A stretch of 10,208 nucleotides of DNA from Candidatus Goldiibacteriota bacterium (GTDB lineage Bacteria; Oederibacteriota; PGYV01; DSYL01), in the NCBI GenBank assembly GCA_026418955.1, contig JAOAAI010000017.1:1-10208 (forward strand). Reading direction: 5' to 3'. The translations under genes were made by a program, and so were the position numbers. Positions 1 to 7,559 of this stretch are shown here, piece after piece (position 1 is the stretch's first letter; the number at the start of each line of letters is the position of its first letter). A model generated the notes under the pieces. That model worked only from the letters and a program-made list of their open reading frames with translations, did no database searches and was not told where the DNA came from.

Positions 1-74
1 AAAATTCAAAAAAGATAATTAAAAATTATACTTATCAAAAAAGCGCTGAAAATATTTTAAAAATAATTGATTAA
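1..74 (+). CDS. Probable glycosyltransferase, C-terminal end only (partial at window start)
   Basis: A reading frame open from the first bases ends with TAA at 72-74, directly abutting the ATG of the next gene. The last residues read NYTYQKSAENILKIID, which matches the closing helix of GT-B glycosyltransferases. Three genes in this window end the same way: FSWDKIVLKIESIYKK (the GT4 ending at 2448), FSWSDYGEKILKNFKKIL (the GT4 ending at 6411) and YSYLGRFKKILEIL (the CgeB-like protein ending at 3494). An aromatic-Ser/Thr-aromatic turn followed by an amphipathic Ile/Leu/Lys helix is typical of this tail. Only about 24 residues are visible, so the family (GT4 most likely) is inferred from the tail and from context; no catalytic residue lies inside the window. 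Confidence 0.5.
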   Translation, partial: NSKKIIKNYTYQKSAENILKIID

Positions 75-812
75 ATGAAAGTATTTTTAAATATTATTAG
101 ATTTTTTTTAAAATTAATTCCTAATAATTTTATATTAATAATATTATTTGGCCCTAATAAATTATTTAAATGGATTAAGGGAAGTGGCATAAATAGTATG
201 TGGTTAGGCACTTATGAAAGAAAAAAAGTTTTAGTTTTATCAAAAATGATAAAACTAGGAATGGTTTGTTATGACATAGGAGCTCATGTAGGTTATTATT
301 CATTATTATTTTCTAGATATGTTGGCAAAACAGGAATGGTTTATGCTTTTGAACCATTGCCTCGTAATTTAAAATATTTAAACAATCATTTAACTTTAAA
401 TAAATTGTTAAATGTAAAAATTATTCCTTATGCAGTGTCTTTTAAAAAAGGTTATTCTAAATTATTATTTGAAAACGAAAATCAATCTTTTATTGCTAGA
501 TTAGATGTTAATGGTAATTTAAAAATAAATACAATTTGTATTGATGAGTTAGTAAAAAATAATTTAATTTTATCTCCTAATATTATTAAAATAGATGTTG
601 AGGGTCATGAATTACAAGTTCTTATGGGCGCAAAACAAACATTGATTAATTTTAAACCAATTATTTTTGTAGCTCTTGATAATATGAATACTAAAAAGAA
701 TATTTTTGATTTTCTAACAAATTTGGGTTATAACATATATAATTTAGATTTAAATTTGTTAAAAATTGAAAATATTGATAATATAAATGAAATAATAGCT
801 ATAACAAAATAA
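75..812 (+). CDS. FkbM-family SAM-dependent methyltransferase
   Basis: This 245-residue protein is a probable O-methyltransferase of the FkbM type, a family that often methylates sugar hydroxyls in surface glycans and natural products. The Rossmann SAM-binding motif is intact at DIGAHVGYYS (67-76), followed by the acidic strand-2 motif FEP (92-94) and the family signature IKIDVEGHE (171-179). The N-terminal 30 or so residues are hydrophobic and basic, and may touch the membrane or be an N-terminal helical cap. Where many relatives have a glutamate after the penultimate core strand, this one reads FVALDNMN, a mild departure. The ATG follows the upstream TAA with no gap and no Shine-Dalgarno sequence, so translation is probably coupled to the preceding glycosyltransferase. 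A decayed paralogue follows 48 bases downstream. Family assignment is firm; the acceptor is unknown. Confidence 0.9.
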   Translation: MKVFLNIIRFFLKLIPNNFILIILFGPNKLFKWIKGSGINSMWLGTYERKKVLVLSKMIKLGMVCYDIGAHVGYYSLLFSRYVGKTGMVYAFEPLPRNLKYLNNHLTLNKLLNVKIIPYAVSFKKGYSKLLFENENQSFIARLDVNGNLKINTICIDELVKNNLILSPNIIKIDVEGHELQVLMGAKQTLINFKPIIFVALDNMNTKKNIFDFLTNLGYNIYNLDLNLLKIENIDNINEIIAITK

Positions 813-860
813 ATAATAAATATTTTTTTAGTCGTATATAAAAAATTTAATAATAAATTT

Positions 861-1282
861 ATGAAAAATAAATTAATTAAAACATTAGCTTTTTTAACGA
901 GAAATTTACCTTATATTAGAGTCGAAAAAAGAATTTGGAGATTAATATATAATCCAGATAAAAGACAAAATGATTATATTGAAACAATTATTCCATATGA
1001 TAAAAATTTAAAAGTTCATATAAACACATCAAGTTTTATCGAATGGAATATATTTTTTCTGGTTATTATGAACCACATAATGGTTTAAATAAAGAAGGAG
1101 TAAAAGTAAGGGTTATAACTTTGAATGAATTATTAAAAGATGAAGAAAAAATTGATTTTATTAAAATAGATGCTGAAGGTCATAGTAAAGAAGTTATTTT
1201 TGGAACTAAAAACATAATTAAAAAATTTAATTCAATGGTTTTATACGAAAGAGACGGCACAGATATTATGCAATTTTTTTAA
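861..1282 (+). pseudogene. Decayed FkbM-family methyltransferase (internal deletion plus frameshift)
   Basis: Two overlapping frames hold the two ends of one FkbM-type gene. Frame 1 starts with ATG at 861 and gives an N-terminal part ending in the family-like sequence HINTSSFIEWNIFF. It should continue SGYYEPH, but that sits in another frame because the T run at 1053-1058 has six bases where seven are needed. Frame 1 stops at 1088. The second frame carries VITLNELL, DFIKIDAEGH and FNSMVLYE, the C-terminal FkbM signature. Between SGYYEPH and the TLNELL segment only about ten residues remain, where an intact member (compare the gene at 75-812) has roughly 100 including the DxGAxxGYYS SAM-binding motif and FEP. 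The SAM pocket is therefore gone and the gene cannot be active even if the frameshift is a sequencing error. The residual second frame ends at 1282, six bases before the next gene. Confidence 0.82.
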
Positions 1283-1287
1283 TTATT

Positions 1288-2448
1288 ATGAGTATAATTT
1301 TAATTAGTTATGATTTTTATCCAAATATAGGAGGAGTAGCGCAGCATGTTTTAAATTTAGGACGTTTTTTATCAAGAAATAAAAACGAAGTATATGTTTT
1401 TACAATTAGAAATAGCCTAAATCAAAAATTTTTTGAATATTTAGAGGGTGTTAAAATTTTTAGATTTTTTTCGCCCAATATATCTAAGATTAGGGGATTA
1501 TTTTTTTTATTTCAATCTTCTATATTTGGTTTTTTATTTTCTTTATTTAAAAAAATAGATATTGTGCATTCTCATACAATTGTTCCTGATAGTTTAGTTG
1601 GTTTATTTTTATTTTCAAAAAGAAAAATTTTTACTAATCATAGTTCTCAATTTTTAGAGTTATATGATGATAAAAATAAAATTTTTATTAGAATAATTTA
1701 TAAATTTATTATGAAATTTTATGATTTTATAATTGCACCATCAGAAGAATTAAAAGAAAAATCTATTAAGTTTTTTAATTTTAAAAAAGATAAAGTTTTT
1801 TTTATTTCAAATGGAGTAGATGTACAAAGATTTAGGCCAATTAATATTAAAGAAAAATATAATAAAAAATTAGAAATTTTTAAATTTTGGAATTTAGATC
1901 AAAGAAAATATTTAATTTTTTGCCCGCGAAGATTAGAGCCAAAAAATGGTGTTGAATTTTTTGTAAAAGCAATTCAACTTTTAATTAAAGAAGAAAAAAA
2001 TTTTTGGGCCTTGATTTCTGGAAATGAATATATATTATCATACGCAAATTTTATTAAAAATTTAATTAAAGAATTAAATTTAGAAAACTATATTTTTTTT
2101 ACCGGCTCCATACCAAACGAAAAAATTATAGATTATTATCAAGCTTCGGATATAGTTGTTTTACCTTCTTTGATGGAAGCGGTTTCAATTTCTGGTTTAG
2201 AAGCATTAGCTTGTGGCATTCCGGTTATAGGCACGAAGGTAGGGGGGATACCATTTATTATTTCAGATAAAGAAAACGGATTATTAGTTGAACCAAAAAA
2301 TTATTATCAAATTTATGAATCTATTTTATATTTAATTAAAAATGATAAATTAAGGTTTGATATGTCAAAAAAATCTCGACAATTAATTGAAAATAATTTT
2401 TCTTGGGATAAAATAGTTTTAAAGATTGAATCTATTTATAAAAAATGA
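1288..2448 (+). CDS. GT4-family glycosyltransferase (GT-B fold)
   Basis: A 386-residue retaining glycosyltransferase that would transfer a sugar from a nucleotide-sugar donor to a growing glycan on the cytoplasmic side. The N-terminal acceptor domain opens with ILISYDFYPNIGGVAQHV (4-21), with the Gly-rich loop GGV at 15-17. The donor domain shows SNGVD (174-178), PRRLEPKNG (213-221) with the basic pair R215/K219 expected to hold the donor phosphates, and an intact E-x7-E motif, E297 and E305, in SLMEAVSISGLEALACGIPV. VGGIP and NGLL follow, as usual in GT4. Length is normal. The ATG at 1288 is chosen because the N-terminal beta strand begins immediately; there is no Shine-Dalgarno sequence. 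The start lies within the former tail of the FkbM pseudogene. The stop overlaps the next gene by four bases (ATGA). Sugar specificity cannot be read. Confidence 0.93.
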   Translation: MSIILISYDFYPNIGGVAQHVLNLGRFLSRNKNEVYVFTIRNSLNQKFFEYLEGVKIFRFFSPNISKIRGLFFLFQSSIFGFLFSLFKKIDIVHSHTIVPDSLVGLFLFSKRKIFTNHSSQFLELYDDKNKIFIRIIYKFIMKFYDFIIAPSEELKEKSIKFFNFKKDKVFFISNGVDVQRFRPINIKEKYNKKLEIFKFWNLDQRKYLIFCPRRLEPKNGVEFFVKAIQLLIKEEKNFWALISGNEYILSYANFIKNLIKELNLENYIFFTGSIPNEKIIDYYQASDIVVLPSLMEAVSISGLEALACGIPVIGTKVGGIPFIISDKENGLLVEPKNYYQIYESILYLIKNDKLRFDMSKKSRQLIENNFSWDKIVLKIESIYKK

Positions 2449-3494
2449 ATAAAAAATCAAATTTTAAAATTTTAATATCTGGGGATTTTGCATATTATAG
2501 TAGAAATAATGATTTTTTAAAAGCTTTTAGAGATTTAAAAATTGATTATGAAATATTTGATGATCAAGATAAATATGATCATATTTTCCCTTTTAAAAAA
2601 CATTCTTTAATTAAAAGAATTACCCATCGTTTAACTTGGAAATATTTTGCTAGCAGAGTTGGAAAAGATTTAATAAAAAAAATTAAAGAAAATAATTATG
2701 ATGTTATTTTTATATTAAAAGGTTGGTTTTATAGCCCTAAAACAATTAAAAAAATTAAAGAGATTTTACCAAATTCAAAATTAATTTGTTTTAATCCAGA
2801 TAATCCTTTTAATACTTGGCATCATGGAGTTTCTAATGATTGGATTAGAAAATCTATTCCTTATTATGATATTTATTTTATTTGGGGTAAATTTTTAATT
2901 GATAAATTATATAAAGCTGGTGCTAAAAAAGTAGAACTTTTACCTTTTTGGTATAATCCAGAAATTCATTATTTTTTAGATCTTAAAGATGAAAACGAGA
3001 AAAAATATTATGGTTCTGATATAGCTTTTATAGGAACTTATGATGAAGAAAGGGCATGGTGGTTAAATCAAATAAAAGATTATAATTTAAAAATTTGGGG
3101 GAACGGTTGGTGGAAGGCTAATAAAGATTTGCAAAAAAAATGGATGAAAAAACCTGCTTATGGAGAAGAGTTTAATAAAATTTGTAGTTCATCAAAAATA
3201 GTTTTGAATATAATTAGAAAACAAAATATTCCTTCTCATAATATGCGAACGTTTGAATCTCCAGCTTGTAAAGCTTTTGTTTTAAGCACAAGAACAAATG
3301 AAGTTAAAGAATTTTTTGAAGAAGATAAAGAGATAGTTTTATTTAGTAATCCAGAAGAATTGAGACAAAAAATTGATTTTTATTTAAAAAATGATAAATT
3401 AAGAGAAAAAATCAGAGAATCTGGTTATGCAAGATTAATAAATTCAAATTATAGTTATTTAGGTAGATTTAAAAAAATTTTAGAAATTTTATGA
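2445..3494 (+). CDS. CgeB-like glycosyltransferase (GT-B, Glyco_trans_1_2 type)
   Basis: The 349-residue product resembles the CgeB/COG4641 group of GT-B proteins, named for a spore-coat maturation protein and frequent in surface-glycan loci. Visible landmarks are the N-terminal strand KILISGDFAYYSR (8-20), FNPDNPF (116-122), YDIYFIWGKF (141-150), the inter-domain segment SDIAFIGTYDEER (191-203), GNGWW (219-223) and the donor-domain stretch SHNMRTFESPACKAFVL (264-280), where NxRxFE is the group's usual nucleotide-sugar-site motif. A C-terminal helix ending in KKILEIL closes the fold. It overlaps both neighbours by four bases (ATGA), so it is probably translated by reinitiation with the upstream GT4 and downstream methyltransferase. 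CgeB-like proteins often glycosylate proteins or odd acceptors, so its target may not be the main glycan backbone. Fold assignment is good; donor and acceptor are unknown. Confidence 0.85.
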   Translation: MNKKSNFKILISGDFAYYSRNNDFLKAFRDLKIDYEIFDDQDKYDHIFPFKKHSLIKRITHRLTWKYFASRVGKDLIKKIKENNYDVIFILKGWFYSPKTIKKIKEILPNSKLICFNPDNPFNTWHHGVSNDWIRKSIPYYDIYFIWGKFLIDKLYKAGAKKVELLPFWYNPEIHYFLDLKDENEKKYYGSDIAFIGTYDEERAWWLNQIKDYNLKIWGNGWWKANKDLQKKWMKKPAYGEEFNKICSSSKIVLNIIRKQNIPSHNMRTFESPACKAFVLSTRTNEVKEFFEEDKEIVLFSNPEELRQKIDFYLKNDKLREKIRESGYARLINSNYSYLGRFKKILEIL

Positions 3495-4282
3495 ATTATT
3501 TTAATAAATTATTTATAAAAATAAAAAAAGCTTTTTTAATTATTAAAAATTTTGGAATTTATGAATTTATTGTTTTTTCATTTTATAGATTTTTTAATAA
3601 AGAAATAAGAGATTTTTTGTATAAATTTTTATCAATTTTTTATAATAAAAAGATAAAAAATTTTCAGTTTAATGATATAAATGAATTGGTTGATTTTGGT
3701 TTTAAAGTGGGGATAGGCATTATAAGGCCAACACAAAAGAGATATGAAATATTAGAATTACTTAATTTATTATCCAAAAGACAAATCTCTAATGTTTTAG
3801 AGATAGGAACCGAAAATGGAGGCACTCTATTTTTTTGGGGGAAAATTTTAAAAGAAAACGGAATTTTAATAAGTTTAGATTTGCCTTTAGAAAAAAATGG
3901 TTATGGATACAAAGAGTGGAGAAGTAATTTATTTAAAAATTTTGTCAAAGATAATCAAAAATTATTTTTATTAAGAGATGATTCACATTCTTTTGAGGCA
4001 TTGGAAAATATTAAAAAAATTTTAAATAGTGAAAAGTTAGATTTTTTGTTTATAGATGGAGATCATAGTTATGAAGGAGTAAAAAAAGATTTTGAAATGT
4101 ATTCTGGTTTAGTTAAGGAAGGAGGACTAATTGCTTTCCACGATATAGTTTTTCATTCGAGAGGTGGATCAGAAGTTGATAGATTTTGGAAAGAAATTAA
4201 AAATAAATTTAATTATGAAGAATTTGTTGATGATTGGAACCAAGATGGTTGTGGAATTGGCGTTATTTATTATAAAAGATAA
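3491..4282 (+). CDS. Class I SAM-dependent methyltransferase (Methyltransf_24/CmcI-like)
   Basis: This 263-residue protein has a basic, aromatic N-terminal region (about 1-60, not assigned to a domain) and then a class I methyltransferase core. Motif I is VLEIGTENGGTLFFW (102-116), with ISLDLP (127-132) as the acidic strand-2 motif, LDFLFIDGDHSYEGVKKDF (183-201) as the hallmark of the Methyltransf_24/cephalosporin-hydroxylase-like family, and GGLIAFHDI (211-219) with the His-Asp pair at 217-218. Acidic residues of IDGDH and HD are expected to hold a divalent metal in this family. Together with the surrounding glycosyltransferases, an O-methyltransferase acting on a sugar is the likely role. 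It overlaps the preceding gene by four bases, and 27 A/T-rich bases follow before the next start. The family is well supported; the substrate is inferred only from context. Confidence 0.85.
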   Translation: MNYFNKLFIKIKKAFLIIKNFGIYEFIVFSFYRFFNKEIRDFLYKFLSIFYNKKIKNFQFNDINELVDFGFKVGIGIIRPTQKRYEILELLNLLSKRQISNVLEIGTENGGTLFFWGKILKENGILISLDLPLEKNGYGYKEWRSNLFKNFVKDNQKLFLLRDDSHSFEALENIKKILNSEKLDFLFIDGDHSYEGVKKDFEMYSGLVKEGGLIAFHDIVFHSRGGSEVDRFWKEIKNKFNYEEFVDDWNQDGCGIGVIYYKR

Positions 4283-4309
4283 TTTTCTTATATTTATATT
4301 ATTTTTTAT

Positions 4310-5266
4310 ATGAAAGTATCAGTAATTTTGCCAGTTTATAATGGAGAAAAATTTTTAGACAGGTGTATAAAAAGTGTTTTAAATCAAAGTTATAATAACT
4401 TAGAATTAATTATAGTAGACGATTATTCTTCTGATAATAGTAGAGATATTATTTTAAAACATGTTTCATTAGATAAAAGAGTTAAATATATATTTTTAAA
4501 TAAAAATTCTGGTTCGCCAGCGCTTCCTCATAATGTTGGTTTTGAAAATTCTACAGGAAATTTTATAGCTTATATAGATCAGGATGATGAGTGGTTTGAA
4601 GAAAAATTATTTAAGCAAATAAATTTTTATTTAAAAACAAAGAAAAATCATAATAAGAAAATCGGCCTTATAACTTGTTATTCTGAAGTAATTGATAAAA
4701 CAAAAAATCAAACTTTTATATCCACAATTGATCATACTGATAATTTAGAAAATATTATTTTGAATCCATCTAATTATTGTTCTGGTAATAGTAGTATTTT
4801 AACATTTAAAGATGTTATAAAAGATGTTGGGGGAAGAGATGAGACGGTTGGAGTTTTTGAAGATACAGATTTTCTGATTAGATTAGCTTTAAGAGGATAT
4901 TATATAGATGTTTTTAAGGAGCCATTATTTAGATATTATATACATGATAACAATTTTAGTAATAGAGGATTTGCTTTTTTGAATAAAAATAAAGCTGAAA
5001 AAATGTCTGTATGGTTTGAAAATTATGTCATTAAACATCATCATAATTTTATAAAAAAAAGAGAAGTTTTAAGTTATTATTTAAGAGGGGTTTCTATTTT
5101 TAAATTTTTTGCAGGGCAAAATAAAAAATCTTTAATTTATTTGTTTGAAGCAATAAAAACTTGTCCGTTATGTTTTAAAAATTATTTTCATTTAATATTG
5201 CGTTTTTTGCCTTATTTATATAAATTAATTTTTAGGTTAAAATATTATTTTATTATTAAAAAATGA
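4310..5266 (+). CDS. GT2-family glycosyltransferase (GT-A fold)
   Basis: A 318-residue inverting glycosyltransferase. The nucleotide-binding half starts directly at the first residues, VSVILPVYNGEKFL (3-16), then IIVDDYSSDNS (34-44), with the uridine-contacting VDD at 36-38. The metal-binding DxD is IDQDD (89-93). Further on, VGGRDETVGVFEDTDFLIRLA carries the ED pair expected to include the catalytic base, and the following FRYYIHDNNFS is the usual His-containing turn. The last 80 or so residues are basic and aromatic, with a hydrophobic stretch near the end (about 285-315) that could associate with the membrane but lacks a clear spanning helix. The ATG at 4310 begins the first beta strand; no Shine-Dalgarno sequence precedes it. 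The stop overlaps the next gene by four bases. It would add one sugar to the glycan; donor specificity is unknown. Confidence 0.93.
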   Translation: MKVSVILPVYNGEKFLDRCIKSVLNQSYNNLELIIVDDYSSDNSRDIILKHVSLDKRVKYIFLNKNSGSPALPHNVGFENSTGNFIAYIDQDDEWFEEKLFKQINFYLKTKKNHNKKIGLITCYSEVIDKTKNQTFISTIDHTDNLENIILNPSNYCSGNSSILTFKDVIKDVGGRDETVGVFEDTDFLIRLALRGYYIDVFKEPLFRYYIHDNNFSNRGFAFLNKNKAEKMSVWFENYVIKHHHNFIKKREVLSYYLRGVSIFKFFAGQNKKSLIYLFEAIKTCPLCFKNYFHLILRFLPYLYKLIFRLKYYFIIKK

Positions 5267-6411
5267 AAATTATTATATCAGTTGGCGGCAGATTTCATAG
5301 TTTTAATTTAGCAGAAGAATTATTAAAGCACGATGCTTTAAAATTTATCATTACTTCTTATCCTAAATTTATAACACGAAAATGGAATTTGCCAGATGAT
5401 AAAGTTAAATCAATTTTTATTAAGGAAATTTTAGAGAGAGCATATAGAAAATTACCAATGTTTTTACAAAACTTATATAATCCTCAACCATTTATTTGTG
5501 ATTTATTCGATAAATTAGCATTAAAAAAATTAGAAAAAGCAGATATTTTTGTTGGCTGGTCTTCTTTTTCTTTATATTCCTTAAGAAAAGCTAAAGAATT
5601 AGGTATGAAAACAGTTTTAGACCATGGAAGTTCTCATATAGTTTACCAATATGAAATTTTAAAAGAAGAATATGAAAGATGGGGTTATAAACCTAGTTTT
5701 GATGAATTGCCACATCCAAAAATTATAGAAAAAGAATTAAAAGAATATGAAGAAGCAGATTATATTTGTCTTTCATCTTTATTTTCAAAAAGAACTTTTA
5801 TTGAAAAAAACGTATCAGAAGATAAAATTTTGCACATACCTTATGGAGTTGATTTATTAAATTTTAGAAAAGAAATAAAAAAAGATAATATTTTTAGAAT
5901 AATTTTTGTGGGTAAAATTTGTTTAAGAAAGGGGGTTCAATATTTGCTTCAGGCTTATTCTGATTTAAAACTGGACAATTCGGAGCTTATGTTTGTGGGT
6001 CCATTAAGTGAGGATATAAAGTTAATTTTGGAAAAATATAAAAATAATTTTAATTATGTTGGAGTTGTCTCGCAAAAAGAGTTATATAAGTATTATTCTC
6101 AAAGCTCAATTTTTGTTTTGCCATCCATAGAAGATGGTTTTGGAATGGTTATAATTCAAGCAATGGCTTGTGGGTTGCCTGTAATTTGCACAACAAATAC
6201 TGGCGGAGAAGATATTGTGCGTAATGGTATTGATGGGTTTATTATCCCAATTAGAGATGTTGAAAAATTAAAAGAAAAAATTTTATATTTTTATGAAAAT
6301 CCAGAAATTACAAAACAAATGGGTCAAAACGCACAAAATAGAGTAAAATCAGAATTTAGTTGGTCGGATTATGGGGAAAAAATTTTAAAAAATTTTAAAA
6401 AAATTTTATAA
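5263..6411 (+). CDS. GT4-family glycosyltransferase, EGFG...QAMACG subgroup
   Basis: A 382-residue GT-B glycosyltransferase. The acceptor domain begins KIIISVGGRFHSFNLAEEL and contains LDHGSSHIVYQYEIL (119-133), a recognisable signature of one GT4 subgroup. The donor domain has PYGVD (193-197), FVGKICLRKGVQYLL (215-229) with R222/K223 near the expected phosphate-binding site, VGVVSQKEL, and PSIEDGFGMVIIQAMACGLPV. In that last motif the classical E-x7-E positions are D291 and Q299, with E290 next to D291; Gln at the second position appears to be a subgroup feature rather than damage, since everything around it is well conserved. TGGEDIVRNGIDGF follows. Length is normal. The ATG lies in an ATGA overlap with the GT2 gene, and its TAA shares a base with the next ATG (TAATG), so it is embedded in the same transcription unit. 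Confidence 0.92.
   Translation: MKIIISVGGRFHSFNLAEELLKHDALKFIITSYPKFITRKWNLPDDKVKSIFIKEILERAYRKLPMFLQNLYNPQPFICDLFDKLALKKLEKADIFVGWSSFSLYSLRKAKELGMKTVLDHGSSHIVYQYEILKEEYERWGYKPSFDELPHPKIIEKELKEYEEADYICLSSLFSKRTFIEKNVSEDKILHIPYGVDLLNFRKEIKKDNIFRIIFVGKICLRKGVQYLLQAYSDLKLDNSELMFVGPLSEDIKLILEKYKNNFNYVGVVSQKELYKYYSQSSIFVLPSIEDGFGMVIIQAMACGLPVICTTNTGGEDIVRNGIDGFIIPIRDVEKLKEKILYFYENPEITKQMGQNAQNRVKSEFSWSDYGEKILKNFKKIL
6377..6407. repeat. Three tandem A6T4 blocks with a period of about 10 bases
   Basis: Three consecutive units of A6T4, A6T4 and A7T4 cover the last codons of the second GT4 gene, ending four bases before the ATG of the SGNH hydrolase. The period matches the DNA helical repeat, and phased A-tracts of the AnTn kind are known to bend DNA. 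The stretch also encodes a normal Lys/Phe/Ile/Leu C-terminal helix, so coding constraint in an AT-rich genome is enough to explain it. A structural or regulatory role is only a possibility. Confidence 0.4.
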
Positions 6412-7523
6412 TGATATTTAAAAATAAATTAAAATACATTTTTTTAATCCTGTTTGGTTTTTTTATTGCTTTTTTTATTATAGAAATTTTTGTAAGAATT
6501 TTTGATAAAAATCCAGATATTATTTTAAAATCTATTTATAAATTAGATTCTAAAACTGGTTTAATTGTATATAAACCCAAAAAGGAATTTGAATATAATA
6601 CAACATGTTTTAGTAATAAATTTAAATTTAATTCTTTGGGCTGGAGGGACCAAGAATTTGATTTAGAGAAAGGAAAAAATGTTTATAGAATTTTGGCTGT
6701 TGGAGATTCATTTGTTGCATCTTTAGAAATTCCCCTGGAAAAAACATTCCATTATCTTTTAGAACAAAAATTAAATGAACATTTTAAAAATAAAAACATT
6801 AAATTTGAAGTTCTATCTATAAGTAAGGGTGGAAATGGAATGTATTATAATTATCGTTATTTAAAAGATTATGGTATTAAATACAATCCAGATTTAATTT
6901 TGATGTTTACTTTTAGAAATGATTTTCTTGATGATATGCGTGAAATGGATAGATCTAATAATTATAGCATTGAAAGCATTTTGGGTCGTGGCTCTTTTAA
7001 AATTACAGATGGCAAATTAATTGATAAATATTCAAGATATAATAATGCATTATTTGGTCAATTGTTTTTTGGAATAAGATCAAATTTGGCATTTCCTCAT
7101 TTTTTTTATAGAAAATTTAGTTCTTTGGTTTATAAAATTAGGGGAGCAGAAAATATTGATATAAATTATTTGAAAAATAATTTAAAAGAGATAGAAGAAA
7201 TTGAGGATAAAGTATTTGAAAAAATAAAATTAGTAGCATTAGAAAATAATTTAAATATTATATTTTTTAATATCATAGATAACAGTATTTATAAAGAAGA
7301 TAATACTGGTTTAGTTAGTATAGAAAATCATAAAGAAATCATTAAAAAATTAGTTAATAAATATAATTTTAAATTTATAGATTTAAAAGATTATTTTTTG
7401 AAAAGATATCAGATAGATAGAAAGGATTTTATATTGTCATGCGATTATCATTGGAATGAATTAGGCCATAGTTATATGGCAGATGCTATTTTTGAAAATT
7501 TACTAAAAGAAATTAATTTTTAA
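6411..7523 (+). CDS. Membrane-anchored SGNH/GDSL-type hydrolase or acyltransferase
   Basis: This 370-residue protein starts with a short basic segment and one hydrophobic helix (about 8-30), predicting an N-terminal anchor with the catalytic domain outside the cytoplasmic membrane. The catalytic domain shows NSLGWRDQEF (74-83), block I VGDSF with nucleophile S100, block II GGNGMYYN (140-147), block III with the RND triplet at 169-171 in place of the usual GND, and a C-terminal catalytic block CDYHWNELGH (344-353) supplying D345 and H347. The DxHWNxxGH form is shared with SGNH enzymes that acetylate or deacetylate exopolysaccharides (AlgX/AlgJ-type arrangement; relation inferred from the motif only). 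The start shares a base with the upstream stop. Just downstream is the carbamoyltransferase cassette, followed by another SGNH protein. Esterase versus acyl/carbamoyl transferase activity cannot be told from sequence. Confidence 0.88.
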   Translation: MIFKNKLKYIFLILFGFFIAFFIIEIFVRIFDKNPDIILKSIYKLDSKTGLIVYKPKKEFEYNTTCFSNKFKFNSLGWRDQEFDLEKGKNVYRILAVGDSFVASLEIPLEKTFHYLLEQKLNEHFKNKNIKFEVLSISKGGNGMYYNYRYLKDYGIKYNPDLILMFTFRNDFLDDMREMDRSNNYSIESILGRGSFKITDGKLIDKYSRYNNALFGQLFFGIRSNLAFPHFFYRKFSSLVYKIRGAENIDINYLKNNLKEIEEIEDKVFEKIKLVALENNLNIIFFNIIDNSIYKEDNTGLVSIENHKEIIKKLVNKYNFKFIDLKDYFLKRYQIDRKDFILSCDYHWNELGHSYMADAIFENLLKEINF

Positions 7524-7559
7524 ATTGAAAAAAAATATTTTTTGTTTTAAAATTAAATT

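Noticed and set aside
813..860. A TATATA-like -10 element near 836-841 upstream of the FkbM pseudogene
   Set aside because: There is no -35 match at a suitable distance, and TATAAT-like strings are everywhere in such AT-rich DNA.
1043..1282. A separate 79-residue gene starting at ATG 1043
   Set aside because: Its start lies within the N-terminal FkbM segment in another frame, and its sequence is the out-of-frame continuation of the same broken methyltransferase.
7530..7543. A perfect 14-base palindrome of six A, TA and six T between the first SGNH gene and the DUF5989 gene, as a possible terminator
   Set aside because: It has no G/C pairs and no proper loop, and such A/T palindromes arise by chance in this composition. 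The following genes appear to belong to the same unit.
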